Source: Flavobacteriales bacterium
Lineage (GTDB): Bacteria > Bacteroidota > Bacteroidia > Flavobacteriales > BACL11
NCBI GenBank assembly: GCA_002705205.1
Contig: PAHP01000019.1
Coordinates: forward strand, 1 to 39,846
Direction of reading: 5' to 3'
Length of the DNA stretch: 39,846 nt
Below are positions 10,846 through 19,167 of this stretch, one piece after another (the stretch's first letter is position 1; each line of letters opens with the position of its first letter). A program made the position numbers and the translations under genes. The notes beneath the pieces were generated by a model. The model was not told where the DNA came from. It ran no database searches and worked only from the letters and a program-made list of their open reading frames with translations.

Positions 10846-10861
10846 ATTAGTATTAACTAAT
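10846..10861. terminator. AT-rich hairpin between clpC and the aminotransferase gene
   Basis: ATTAGT (10846-10851) and ACTAAT (10856-10861) form a 6-bp stem with an ATTA loop, placed between two convergent stop codons only 35 bases apart. The stem is weak and not followed by a T run, so this is a tentative terminator call based mainly on location. Confidence 0.3.
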
Positions 10862-10877
10862 AAATCCTTGAATTAAT

Positions 10878-11774
10878 CTAAAAAGGAATACACTCTCCAT
10901 CTGTTTCTGTAAGTTGCTTAAATAAATTCTGAAGCCTAGCTAAAAGCCCGCCTTTATTTTTGATCTTTCTTCTATCAATCTCATTGACTCTTGCTAACTC
11001 TCCCATGGTACCTGTTGTAAATACCTCATCAGCATTATACAGTTCGGTTACTGAAATATCTCTTTCTAGTATGTAAATATTATTTCTTTTGCAAATCTCT
11101 ATAACCAAACCTCTAGTTATCCCGGGCAAACAGGCGTTAGGAAGAGGGGTAATAACAACCCCACCTTTAATCATAAATATATTTGTAGAATTAGTCTCTG
11201 CTACAAAGCCATTTAGATCTAACATCACAGCATCATCAACTCCTGCGTGATTAGCCTCAATCTTTGCCAAGATATTATTTATTAAGTTAGCATGATGAAT
11301 CTTTGAATCTAAACAAAGTGGCGAATTTCTTCTAATGTTTGACGTTACTAAAGAGAGTTCTTTACCATAAAATATTGATGATTTCCATTCTGCCAGCACA
11401 ATTAGAGTACATCCAGATTGATTTAATTCTGGATTCATTCCTGAGGTAATCTTTTTACCTCTAGTCAAAGTCAATCTAATATGAACTTCTGACTTCATCA
11501 CATTAGCTTTAAGTGTAGAAAAGACTGCTTCTTTAACTTCTTTAACTGTAGGAACATTAACAAAATTCATACTTTTTGCTGACTCCATTAATCTATCTAT
11601 ATGCTTATCAAAATAAAATATTCTACCGTTATACACCCTTAACCCTTCCCAAACAGCATCACCACCCTGAACAACACTATCAAAAACAGATATCTTTGCA
11701 TAATCTCTATGTAGCAAAACTCCATCAATCCATACTTTAATATCCTTATTTCTATCATTAAACTTCTGTATCAT
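10878..11774 (-). CDS. Class IV PLP-dependent aminotransferase (branched-chain-like)
   Basis: This 298-residue protein has the fold-type IV layout: an N-terminal WIDG strand, QGGDAVWEGLR (36-46), the PLP-binding lysine Lys158 in LDSKIHHANLINN, and the VAETNSTNIF motif (191-200) containing Glu193. The series NNILAK and ITPLPNACLPGITRG fits the branched-chain aminotransferase / D-amino-acid aminotransferase / ADC lyase family, in that order of preference. Transamination of branched-chain or related amino acids is inferred from the family. It starts two bases after the stop of a sulfotransferase-like gene, so the two are almost certainly co-translated. In plants the same two domains, in the same order, occur fused in one protein (my recollection), which suggests a shared but unknown pathway. 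Confidence 0.85.
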   Translation of the reverse strand: MIQKFNDRNKDIKVWIDGVLLHRDYAKISVFDSVVQGGDAVWEGLRVYNGRIFYFDKHIDRLMESAKSMNFVNVPTVKEVKEAVFSTLKANVMKSEVHIRLTLTRGKKITSGMNPELNQSGCTLIVLAEWKSSIFYGKELSLVTSNIRRNSPLCLDSKIHHANLINNILAKIEANHAGVDDAVMLDLNGFVAETNSTNIFMIKGGVVITPLPNACLPGITRGLVIEICKRNNIYILERDISVTELYNADEVFTTGTMGELARVNEIDRRKIKNKGGLLARLQNLFKQLTETDGECIPF

Positions 11775-11776
11775 AG

Positions 11777-12487
11777 TTATACCGCTTTAGTTATTAAGAA
11801 ATCATAATATGGCTTGCACTCCAATGCTAATTCTAAATTATTCCCTTTCAAGTTAATTTCCTTTTCAACATATGGAATAAATCCTGTAGAAGCATGAACA
11901 TTTGAATACCAATATTTTGCCCAAACCCCATCCTCATTTTTCACTCCCTTTTTCCATTTTAACATGCTATTATCAAAAGGAATTTCTAATAGAGAACAAA
12001 GTTTATTAAGAGCTAACTTTGGATCACGCAATAAGTATTTTGAATCCAAAACAATAGGATTTGGTCCCCTATCCTTTAAATATAAATACAACTCATACTG
12101 TTGCTTAACACCAATATCTTTCATTTTAGGGTTTGGAATTACCTTGTTATATGATTGAATAATCTCTTTAGGATTCCTAATAAAGATAATATTCTTAACC
12201 TCTAAGAGAAACTCTTTATCAAGATCAACTAAAAAATGAGTCATTAGCTTATGAAATAATATATCCTTGCTTTTTTGAAGGATCACTTCTTTCACTACTC
12301 TACCCCCATCGTTATCCAAAGAATCTAGAACTTGTTGCCTGCCTGGATGTTTTGCTCCACTTACCGTAAGATAATGAGCATATAAAGGCTCATCATAAAC
12401 CTGAGTATCTTCTCTTTGAGCAAAAGAATACATAAGTGCTGTTGAGACATTTCTAGGGCAAGACCATAAACAAATTGGTTTATTCAT
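11777..12487 (-). CDS. Sulfotransferase-like P-loop protein
   Basis: The protein is 236 residues long if it starts at the ATG at 12487. A P-loop-like 5'-phosphosulfate motif, CPRNVSTALMYSF (residues 10-22), takes the place of the usual PKSGTTW of sulfotransferases. A later FIRNPKEIIQSYNK resembles the 3'-phosphate site (R-N-P...S). These suggest PAPS binding, but the substrate is unknown, and the variant P-loop may mean a different nucleotide or activity. A longer reading from a TTG at 12496 would start inside a perfect -7 promoter box, so I prefer the ATG. The gene is immediately followed by the class IV aminotransferase, and a methyltransferase and fabI lie upstream on the same strand. Confidence 0.78.
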   Translation of the reverse strand: MNKPICLWSCPRNVSTALMYSFAQREDTQVYDEPLYAHYLTVSGAKHPGRQQVLDSLDNDGGRVVKEVILQKSKDILFHKLMTHFLVDLDKEFLLEVKNIIFIRNPKEIIQSYNKVIPNPKMKDIGVKQQYELYLYLKDRGPNPIVLDSKYLLRDPKLALNKLCSLLEIPFDNSMLKWKKGVKNEDGVWAKYWYSNVHASTGFIPYVEKEINLKGNNLELALECKPYYDFLITKAV

Positions 12488-12493
12488 AATAGC

Positions 12494-12501
12494 CAAAAAT
12501 A
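12494..12501 (-). promoter_or_regulatory. -7 promoter box for the sulfotransferase-aminotransferase pair
   Basis: On the minus strand TATTTTTG matches TAnnTTTG exactly and ends six bases before the ATG at 12487, in the short gap after the methyltransferase gene. It predicts a separate, nearly leaderless transcript for the two downstream genes in addition to read-through. No good -33 element was found. Confidence 0.5.
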
Positions 12502-12519
12502 AATAAAAGAATCCTTTTA

Positions 12520-13329
12520 TTATTTATTTACCTGACAATATGCACTATAATAACACATATAACCATCCTTAAAAGATTGATTCACCTTACTACCATCAAT
12601 AGCCGCAAAAGATTCCAGGACTTTCTTAAACCAACGATTTACTCTTAAGTCTCTGATAGTAGACTTGCGTTCTTTCGTCATTTTTCTTGAAGCCTGAATG
12701 ATATTATTAGTAATATCATTTTTCTCTATTAACGTAAATCCGTTTGAGTTAATAGAAACTAACATTTCTTCTAAATATTCCTTCCTTCTTAAATCACAAA
12801 AAAGAAAAGATCCTTTTACTTTGATTACTCGCTTTACTTCAGATAAAAAATTATCCATTGAAGAATAACAGTGTGAAGATTCAACATTAATAACAACATC
12901 AAAACTATTATCCTCAAAAGGAAGGCTCTCAGAATCACCAACTTTAAAGCTTAAGTTATTGATATTGTATATTTTATTACACAAATCAACAGCGGTAGGT
13001 GAAATGTCAACCCCTAACATATTTTCAACATTATGATATCTTGCTATATATGAAGAGCCGCCTCCTCTTCCAGATCCAATTTCTAGAACCTTCAATCCTT
13101 TTAAGTTAACTTGAGAAGCAACATGATGGTACAGCTGAATAGAATACCTATCCTTTTCATCTTCGTCACTTAGGTCTAATGCAATCTTTTCACTAAAGTA
13201 CCCATAATTCATGAACCTTAAATCAGGATCATTAACCTTACTTGCCAAAATAGTATACCACTTTTTCCAAAACCACCTTTTTAACGCTGGAAAAAGCTGA
13301 AAAATAAAATACACTATCTTATAAAGCAT
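12520..13329 (-). CDS. SAM-dependent methyltransferase, class I
   Basis: This 269-residue protein has a Rossmann-like methyltransferase core: motif I VLEIGSGRGGG (81-91), the acidic ribose-binding position at Asp108 in LGVDIS, motif II/IV around LPFEDNSFDVVINVESSHCY, and the post-core strand SFLFCDLRR. The N-terminal stretch (1-30) is hydrophobic and basic and may bind membrane. It resembles the methyltransferase_11 / phthiotriolone-methyltransferase-like group acting on small molecules or lipids, but the substrate is not evident. It begins one base after the fabI stop codon, so it is coupled to fatty-acid elongation at least in expression. Downstream lie a sulfotransferase-like gene and an aminotransferase gene, perhaps transcribed from their own promoter too. 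Confidence 0.82.
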   Translation of the reverse strand: MLYKIVYFIFQLFPALKRWFWKKWYTILASKVNDPDLRFMNYGYFSEKIALDLSDEDEKDRYSIQLYHHVASQVNLKGLKVLEIGSGRGGGSSYIARYHNVENMLGVDISPTAVDLCNKIYNINNLSFKVGDSESLPFEDNSFDVVINVESSHCYSSMDNFLSEVKRVIKVKGSFLFCDLRRKEYLEEMLVSINSNGFTLIEKNDITNNIIQASRKMTKERKSTIRDLRVNRWFKKVLESFAAIDGSKVNQSFKDGYMCYYSAYCQVNK

Positions 13330-13330
13330 A

Positions 13331-14170
13331 TTATTTTACCTTCTTCTCATCTTCCATTACCTTTATATAAGTTTCCATTGCTGTTTCACTCATTCCAGTA
13401 AATGAAAACCCTCCATCATGGAATAAATTCTGCATTGTCACTTTTTTTGTATAATCAGAAAATAATGAAATACAATAATCAGCACAATCATCAGCCGATG
13501 CATTACCTAAAGGAGATAAATCATTTGCAAAACGATAAAACCCATCAAAACCATCTACTCCACTACCTGCCGTAGTATCAGTTGGAGATTGAGAAATAGT
13601 ATTTACCCTTACCTTCCTTCTTATGCCATAATGATAACCAAAACTTCTAGCTATTGACTCAAGTACAGCTTTATTATCAGCCATATCATTATAAGTGTGA
13701 AAAACTCTTTGAGCTGCAATATATGATAATCCTACAACAGAACCCCATTCACTAATAGCATCTAACTCCCAAGCAGCCTGCATAGTTTTATGAAATGACA
13801 TAGCAGAAACATCATACCCCTTCATAGTCCAATCATAGTTCTGCTCATAATAAGCCTTCCCTTTTCTTACATTCACTGACATACCAATAGAATGTAATAC
13901 AAAATCAATTTTACCACCTAATTCGCTTATAGCTGCTTCATAAAGCTCTTTTAAATCATCCATTGAAGTTGCGTCAGCAGCAATAACTTTTGACCCTGTC
14001 TTCTCTGCTAATTCATTAATTGTACCCATTCTTAAAGCAATTGGAGCATTTGTAAGAATAAATTTAGCTCCTTCAGCATGAGCATGCTCAGCAACCTTCC
14101 AAGCAATTGATTTACTATCAAGAGCTCCGAAAATTATCCCTCTTTTTCCTTTTAAAATATTATTTGACAT
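13331..14170 (-). CDS. fabI: Enoyl-[acyl-carrier-protein] reductase (NADH), FabI type
   Basis: This 279-residue short-chain dehydrogenase-like enzyme catalyses the last reduction in each round of type II fatty-acid elongation. The nucleotide site reads GIIFGALDSKSIAWKVAEHA near the N-terminus, with the long FabI-type SIAW spacing. The catalytic set Tyr150, Tyr160 and Lys167 keeps the 10 and 7 residue spacings of E. coli FabI Tyr146-Tyr156-Lys163. SQSPTDTTAGSGV matches the substrate-binding loop region, although TPIRTLA-type wording is absent, which I take as lineage variation. It has its own -7 box in the gap behind recN, and the methyltransferase gene follows one base after its stop. Confidence 0.93.
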   Translation of the reverse strand: MSNNILKGKRGIIFGALDSKSIAWKVAEHAHAEGAKFILTNAPIALRMGTINELAEKTGSKVIAADATSMDDLKELYEAAISELGGKIDFVLHSIGMSVNVRKGKAYYEQNYDWTMKGYDVSAMSFHKTMQAAWELDAISEWGSVVGLSYIAAQRVFHTYNDMADNKAVLESIARSFGYHYGIRRKVRVNTISQSPTDTTAGSGVDGFDGFYRFANDLSPLGNASADDCADYCISLFSDYTKKVTMQNLFHDGGFSFTGMSETAMETYIKVMEDEKKVK

Positions 14171-14189
14171 CTTATTATAATTTATTATG

Positions 14190-14197
14190 CAAATATA
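14190..14197 (-). promoter_or_regulatory. -7 promoter box for fabI
   Basis: TATATTTG on the minus strand matches TAnnTTTG and ends 19 bases before the fabI ATG, inside the 30-base gap after recN. It suggests fabI and the genes behind it can be transcribed independently of the recN operon. Confidence 0.55.
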
Positions 14198-14200
14198 GAA

Positions 14201-15838
14201 TTATTGACTTAATAATACCTTCGCATTTTCTAATGCTGCAGCCGTCACTTCTTTTCCGCTTAATAATTTCGCAATCTCCTTAACTCTTTCTTGGTCACTT
14301 AACTCAACAACACTAGATACAGTATGAGATCCTACAACTGACTTTGTTATCTTTAAATGTTGAGTAGCTTTTGAAGCTATCTGCGGTAAATGAGAAATTG
14401 ATATCAATTGATTATTTCTACTTATCTCTAGCATCATATCCCCCATTAATGATGCTATCTCACCACTTACACCAGAATCTATTTCATCAAAAACTAACGT
14501 ACTCACTTCTGATGATTGTGCAGAAATGTATTTAATTGCAAGCATAAGCCTAGATAATTCACCACCAGAAGCAACTTTAGACATCGGCTGTAATTCGCTT
14601 CCTTTATTTGCTGAAAATAAAAATTGCACCTTTGTATTTCCTAAATCATGATAACTCCCAAAAGGATCAATCTTAACCTCAAAATTAGCAAATTGCATGC
14701 CTAGTTTTCTTAAGTAAAGTTCAATATCTCTCTTAACTTCTGGCAAAACCTTGTTGCGTTTTTCATTTAAATCAAGTACTAACTTACCCAAAATAATATA
14801 CTGTTGGTCTATCTGAATCTGCTTATTATTTAACTGCTTATCAAAAGACAAAGAGACACTAATCTTATGCTTAATTTTATCTTTATAGTCAATTAAATCT
14901 ATTACTGATTGTTTCTTATGTTTATGCAGTAAAGTATTTATTAGATCTAGTCTTTTATTTAATCTAGACAACTCGTCTGGATTAGCTTCTAAGTCACTAA
15001 AAATAGAAGATAATTCTGCGCTAATATCATTAACCTCTATTAAGATACCATCAATCCTATCTGATAAATCTCCAAAGACATCAAAATCAACAAGTTTACG
15101 TTTTATAGAGGAAACTTGTGATATTACACCCTTTTCATTATTAAACAGACTTTCACTATCCGAGACTGCTTTTGCAATTCCTTCAACATTTTCTAATAAC
15201 AAAATCTTTCTCTCTAAAACCTCTTTCTCACCAGCAAGCAAATTAGCCTCTTCTAGCTCATCTAATTGATATCTTAAAAAATCTAACTCAGACTCAGATA
15301 GAGTACCTGAATCATTAATAATATTTAATTCAGATTTTAATTTATTGTATATCTTAAAACTCTCTTTATAAGCAAACAACTCATTATCTGATTTTGCTAG
15401 ATTATCTATAAACGTAAATTGTGCTATTTCATCTTTAAATAAGATGGATTGATGCTGTGCGTGTATTTCAATAATACGCTGGCCAAATATAGCTAATACA
15501 CTCAGTAGAACTGGAGTATCATTAATAAAAGCTCTACTCTTACCATTAGAATTTATTTCTCTTCTTATCACAGTCTCTTCGTCAAAATCAATATTATGAC
15601 TCTCAAAAAAAGATTTTTTTGATTGATCAATAAAGAAGACTCCTTCAATAATACTTTTTGGAACATTGTCATCTATAGTTAATCTTTCTACTCTTTTTCC
15701 TAAAAGCAAAGAAAGTGCATCAAGCATTATAGATTTACCTGATCCAGTTACTCCAGAAATAACCGTAAACCCTTCCTTAAAATCTATGAATATATCTTTT
15801 AATAGAGCATAATTCTTAATCTTGAGACTTTTAATCAT
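14201..15838 (-). CDS. recN: DNA repair protein RecN (SMC-like ATPase)
   Basis: This 545-residue protein is close to the usual 550 of RecN, which tethers DNA ends during recombinational double-strand-break repair. The Walker A motif is GVTGSGKS (29-36), the central region (about 150-370) is coiled coil rich in Leu, Glu and Lys, and the C-terminal ATPase half contains the ABC signature ASGGELSRLMLAIKY and Walker B LVFDEIDSGVSGE. The canonical P-loop GETGAGKS has Val for Glu and Ser for Ala here, both compatible with nucleotide binding. Its ATG overlaps the stop of the DUF4835 gene by four bases (ATGA), indicating coupled translation in the bamD-rpoZ-coaBC-DUF4835-recN operon. Confidence 0.96.
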   Translation of the reverse strand: MIKSLKIKNYALLKDIFIDFKEGFTVISGVTGSGKSIMLDALSLLLGKRVERLTIDDNVPKSIIEGVFFIDQSKKSFFESHNIDFDEETVIRREINSNGKSRAFINDTPVLLSVLAIFGQRIIEIHAQHQSILFKDEIAQFTFIDNLAKSDNELFAYKESFKIYNKLKSELNIINDSGTLSESELDFLRYQLDELEEANLLAGEKEVLERKILLLENVEGIAKAVSDSESLFNNEKGVISQVSSIKRKLVDFDVFGDLSDRIDGILIEVNDISAELSSIFSDLEANPDELSRLNKRLDLINTLLHKHKKQSVIDLIDYKDKIKHKISVSLSFDKQLNNKQIQIDQQYIILGKLVLDLNEKRNKVLPEVKRDIELYLRKLGMQFANFEVKIDPFGSYHDLGNTKVQFLFSANKGSELQPMSKVASGGELSRLMLAIKYISAQSSEVSTLVFDEIDSGVSGEIASLMGDMMLEISRNNQLISISHLPQIASKATQHLKITKSVVGSHTVSSVVELSDQERVKEIAKLLSGKEVTAAALENAKVLLSQ

Positions 15839-16746
15839 CGACCGTCTCCTTCTAATTTGCTTATTAACTGGTATTTTGTAGAATGTGATGGATCTATCTC
15901 AACTAATGTTTTAATTATTCTAGCCTGCTCATTAGGAAATGCTTCAGAATAAATATTAACAATCTCATCAACTTTTGCATCAAAGAATAATTTTAAAATG
16001 AATGCTGAGGAGTTTTCTCGATAGATAGCCTTTAAAGACTCCAAAGCTTCAGTAATCTCAAACCTAGCATCTTCCGGCTCTTCTCCCAATTTGTCAAGCC
16101 CCAATCTATGATACCTGTACATACTCATATGAAAATCAGAATACCTTTGATCCATTAAATCATGAACCAACCAATACCTATTCTTATCACTCTCAAATGC
16201 TTTCCATCCTTTCTCAGGAGAATTTTGAGCATTATTTACAATTCTCTCTGCTATAGTGAGATATTCATTTCCTCCTTCTTCGGAGAAAGTAGCAAAGTCT
16301 AATCCTAAAATGATATTTACATAAAATGCTAACACTGAAGTCAAGTTTGAAACATGAGTTGTTTCTGAGAAATCCAAAGGTTGATACTCTAAATATTTAA
16401 ACCTAAAATTATTATCTAAATAATTAAATAGAGTAGACTTATAAGAAGTTCCATATACAGGCCTTGTACTTTGTATTTGAATAGACCCTTCAAATTCGTC
16501 ATTTGAGACTTTCCTGCTGATATTGATCATTATTGTGCATTCAATGCGTTCCTCACTCTGAATATTAGTAGATGTCCATTTCCTATTATTTATAAACTCA
16601 TAAATCTCAGTTTGCATAGTCTGAAAAACTTTCCTATCACTAGTCTGGACTTGAGAAGAATTCACTCTAACAGTACACAACAACTCTTGTGCACCTACTA
16701 AAAGTGTAAGAATAGAAAATATAACAGATAACAGATAATTCTTCAT
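15835..16746 (-). CDS. DUF4835 family protein (T9SS-associated, PorD-like)
   Basis: This 303-residue protein begins with a signal peptide ending near LLVGAQ (residue 20) and then ELLCTVRVNSSQ, the hallmark N-terminal strand of DUF4835 proteins of Bacteroidota. Other typical segments are RKWTSTNIQSEERIECTI, RPVYGTSYKSTLFNYLDNNF and LAFYVNIILGLDFATFSEEGG. From memory, some databases now name the family T9SS protein PorD, and sorting domains of T9SS cargo elsewhere in the window show that the system is present, but I see no direct proof of that role in the sequence. It overlaps coaBC by one base and recN by four, a gene order conserved in the phylum. Confidence 0.88.
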   Translation of the reverse strand: MKNYLLSVIFSILTLLVGAQELLCTVRVNSSQVQTSDRKVFQTMQTEIYEFINNRKWTSTNIQSEERIECTIMINISRKVSNDEFEGSIQIQSTRPVYGTSYKSTLFNYLDNNFRFKYLEYQPLDFSETTHVSNLTSVLAFYVNIILGLDFATFSEEGGNEYLTIAERIVNNAQNSPEKGWKAFESDKNRYWLVHDLMDQRYSDFHMSMYRYHRLGLDKLGEEPEDARFEITEALESLKAIYRENSSAFILKLFFDAKVDEIVNIYSEAFPNEQARIIKTLVEIDPSHSTKYQLISKLEGDGR

Positions 16747-17942
16747 TATTTTAATTCAATAATCCTAGCTACAATATCTTTAGCTACCTCTGATTTATTC
16801 TTTAAATCAAAATCTATAATATTGTTTCCTTTTTCAATAATAGTAATTTTATTTGTATCAGATTGGAAACCTGCCCCTTCATTATTCAATGAATTTAAAA
16901 CAATCATATCAAGACCTTTTCTTTTTAATTTTTCTTTAGCATTCTTAACTTCATTTTCTGTTTCTAAAGCAAAACCAACAACAAATTGACTATCTTTCTT
17001 ACATGAAGACATCTCAGATAATATGTCAATCGTCTTAATTAATGAGATTGATATCCTTTTTTGAGACTTCTTGATCTTGTTCTCAGATATCACCTCTGAA
17101 GAATAATCAGAAACTGCTGCAGCAAATATTGATATCTTAGAATTAATAAAATGCTTTTTTACAACATCATACATTTCTTTGGCTGATTCAATTCTATGAA
17201 TAATAATATTTGGATGTTTACACTCTAGATGTGTTGGACCCAGCACTAGATTAACCTTTGCTCCATTATTAGCACATTCCAATGCAAGTTCAATTCCCAT
17301 TTTACCAGAAGATCTATTTCCAATATACCTAACAGGATCAATTGCTTCATAAGTAGGACCAGCAGTAACCAAAACCTGAATACCACTTAATGGTAAATCT
17401 TTAGACAAATCAGAAATAATATACTCAACTATTTCTAATGGCTCAGCCATTCTACCTTCTCCAAATAGACCACTAGCTAATTCACCAAAGCCTGAAGGAA
17501 TAAGTTTATTGTGATAAGATTCTAGTTTTTTAATATTATCCGAAGTCGATGGATGTTGGTACATGTCAAGATCCATTGCAGGAGCAAAATACACAGGACA
17601 TTTTGCTGATAAATATGTTGCTAAAAGTAAGTTATCACACTCACCTATTACCATTTTTGCTATTGTATTAGCGGTAGCTGGTGCAATAACCATAAGGTCT
17701 GCCCACAAACCTAATTCAACATGGTTGTTCCAATCATTAGTATCTTGATCAACCATTTTACTTAAAACCTGATTTTTTGACAAGGTAGAAAGAGTTAATG
17801 GCGCAATAAAATGTAAAGACGCCTCAGTTTGTATTACTTTAACTGAAGCGCCTAATTTAGTCAATAAACGAACTAGATCCGCAGCTTTGTAAGCTGCTAT
17901 ACTAGCAGATATCCCTAATAATACTTTCTTACCCTTAAGCAT
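16746..17942 (-). CDS. coaBC: Bifunctional phosphopantothenoylcysteine decarboxylase / phosphopantothenate-cysteine ligase
   Basis: This 398-residue enzyme performs two consecutive steps of coenzyme A synthesis. The N-terminal CoaC flavoprotein half (1-180) has GISASIAAYKA at the FMN site, the active-site His74 in NNHVELG, and the PAMDLDMY motif (120-127). The substrate-clamp segment reads GELASGLFGEGRM, so Ser156 stands where E. coli has the catalytic Cys158. The C-terminal CoaB half (from about 185) begins VLVTAGPTYEAIDPVRYIGN and includes GKMGIELA and the Lys-rich AKEKLKRKG region. The gene lies 6 bases after rpoZ, and its stop overlaps the next ATG as TAATG. Length and both halves are complete. 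Confidence 0.96.
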   Translation of the reverse strand: MLKGKKVLLGISASIAAYKAADLVRLLTKLGASVKVIQTEASLHFIAPLTLSTLSKNQVLSKMVDQDTNDWNNHVELGLWADLMVIAPATANTIAKMVIGECDNLLLATYLSAKCPVYFAPAMDLDMYQHPSTSDNIKKLESYHNKLIPSGFGELASGLFGEGRMAEPLEIVEYIISDLSKDLPLSGIQVLVTAGPTYEAIDPVRYIGNRSSGKMGIELALECANNGAKVNLVLGPTHLECKHPNIIIHRIESAKEMYDVVKKHFINSKISIFAAAVSDYSSEVISENKIKKSQKRISISLIKTIDILSEMSSCKKDSQFVVGFALETENEVKNAKEKLKRKGLDMIVLNSLNNEGAGFQSDTNKITIIEKGNNIIDFDLKNKSEVAKDIVARIIELK

Positions 17943-17948
17943 CTAACT

Positions 17949-18281
17949 TTAATCTTCTTCCTCAGACACATTAGCATCCCTAATATATAACTCATCATTC
18001 AACAATTCTTTCATCGCAATAGCCCAAGGTTTTGGTAAACTCTCGTAAAACTTTGAAACAGCAATCTGCTCTTGATTTTCAAAAACTTCATCTAACTGTT
18101 CCTGAGAAATAGCAAACTCTTGTAACTTCTCCAATAATTCCTCTTTCATTTTTTCATTTACCTGATAAGATCGTTTTGCCATTATAGAGACAGCTTGAAA
18201 TATATTATCAGTTTTATCCATAAAATCATTTATATTTCTAGTAATTGTTGTTTTCTCAGCTCCTGTGTTTTTAAATTTCAT
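17949..18281 (-). CDS. rpoZ: RNA polymerase omega subunit, Bacteroidota type
   Basis: This 110-residue protein matches the omega-like RpoZ family of Bacteroidota: a central helical core, NIFQAVSIMAKRSYQVNEKM (residues 27-46), carries the conserved ARR-like segment in the form AKRS, followed by a long acidic helix and an acidic tail (SEEED). Omega assists assembly of the beta' subunit into RNA polymerase. Its start lies inside the last 11 bases of bamD and coaBC follows after a 6-base gap, so it is embedded in an operon. The family is divergent from proteobacterial omega, and gene order supports the call as much as sequence. Confidence 0.9.
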   Translation of the reverse strand: MKFKNTGAEKTTITRNINDFMDKTDNIFQAVSIMAKRSYQVNEKMKEELLEKLQEFAISQEQLDEVFENQEQIAVSKFYESLPKPWAIAMKELLNDELYIRDANVSEEED

Positions 18282-19083
18282 TTTTTTCCTTTTTTAATTG
18301 AATTAATGCCTCTTGTGTATTATTATAAGTAGATTCTAGCTCTTTTAAATATTGACTCTTAGGGTAATTATCTTTAAATTGAGAGTACACATCTAATGTT
18401 TCCTTTAATCGTTCTTCAATTTTAGTACTAATGCTATTTTTTGCTAATAAATAAGAAGACCGAACAATAAGATAGTGAACCTCCTCTCTATTATTAAAAG
18501 AAGGAAAATCAATTAATACATTATCTAAAGCAATAATTGCAGACTTATAACTCTCTGTTCTATAATATTGTTTTGCATTCTCAAATGCTTTTCTAGATAA
18601 TTTACCTCTTAGTTCATCTATTAAATCATTGCAGCGTAAAACTCGATCACTAGAAGGATATCTATCAATAAATCCTTGTAGTTCTTTAATAGCTTTACTA
18701 GTATTTGTTGCATCCAAAGAATAAACAGGTGCCTCATTATAATAACAAAATGCACTCATAAAAGCACACTCTTCAGTATGCTTACTATTTGGAAAATTTA
18801 TTGTATAATTCCGAAAAAGGTAAGCGGCCATTAGATTCTCTCCAACTGAATAATTACAGTATGCATAATAATAACTTACCTCCTGTATTTTAGAAGTTCC
18901 TCTCATCACAGTAGAAAGCTCATTAAATAATGGCATCGCCCTATTGTATTGATCAGACTCATAATAAGATACAGCTTTCTCATATTTATAATTGTAATCA
19001 TCACTTTTGAGTACTTTTTGAAATTCCCCACAAGAAGAAATAATTAAAGAAACTAATAATATTTGTAAAAACTTTCTCATCAT
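18271..19083 (-). CDS. bamD: Outer membrane protein assembly factor BamD (lipoprotein)
   Basis: The protein is 270 residues long from the ATG at 19083 (the next codon is also ATG, at 19080). A short signal with lipobox LIISSC places the lipid-modified cysteine at residue 18. The body consists of TPR-like helical repeats (YEKAVSYYESDQYNRAMPLF, KAFENAKQYYRTESYKSAII), as in BamD, the scaffold that works with BamA to insert beta-barrel proteins into the outer membrane. An upstream reading from a TTG at 19113 would start 5' of the promoter's -7 box and add ten residues before the signal peptide, so I reject it. The 3' end overlaps rpoZ by 11 bases. Membership in the bamD-rpoZ-coaBC operon is typical of the phylum. 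Confidence 0.93.
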   Translation of the reverse strand: MMRKFLQILLVSLIISSCGEFQKVLKSDDYNYKYEKAVSYYESDQYNRAMPLFNELSTVMRGTSKIQEVSYYYAYCNYSVGENLMAAYLFRNYTINFPNSKHTEECAFMSAFCYYNEAPVYSLDATNTSKAIKELQGFIDRYPSSDRVLRCNDLIDELRGKLSRKAFENAKQYYRTESYKSAIIALDNVLIDFPSFNNREEVHYLIVRSSYLLAKNSISTKIEERLKETLDVYSQFKDNYPKSQYLKELESTYNNTQEALIQLKKEKNEI

Positions 19084-19098
19084 ATTTTTAATAGCTAG

Positions 19099-19106
19099 CA
19101 AAGATA
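19099..19106 (-). promoter_or_regulatory. -7 promoter box for the bamD operon
   Basis: TATCTTTG on the minus strand is an exact TAnnTTTG, followed by the C often seen at this position and ending 15 bases before the ATG at 19083. TTTAGG about 20 bases upstream could serve as a poor -33 element. It separates dapA and upstream genes from the bamD-rpoZ-coaBC-DUF4835-recN unit and decides the bamD start. Confidence 0.6.
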
Positions 19107-19167
19107 AATGCAATAATTGGATATTCCTAAATTATTTTTATATCTAGTAAACTGCTTTTTTTATAAA

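Noticed and set aside
12488-12496. TTG start of the sulfotransferase-like gene
   Set aside because: It also coincides with a -7 box, and an ATG three codons later fits better.
19084-19113. Longer start of bamD at a TTG
   Set aside because: The extension contains the -7 promoter box and would place ten residues before a good lipoprotein signal.
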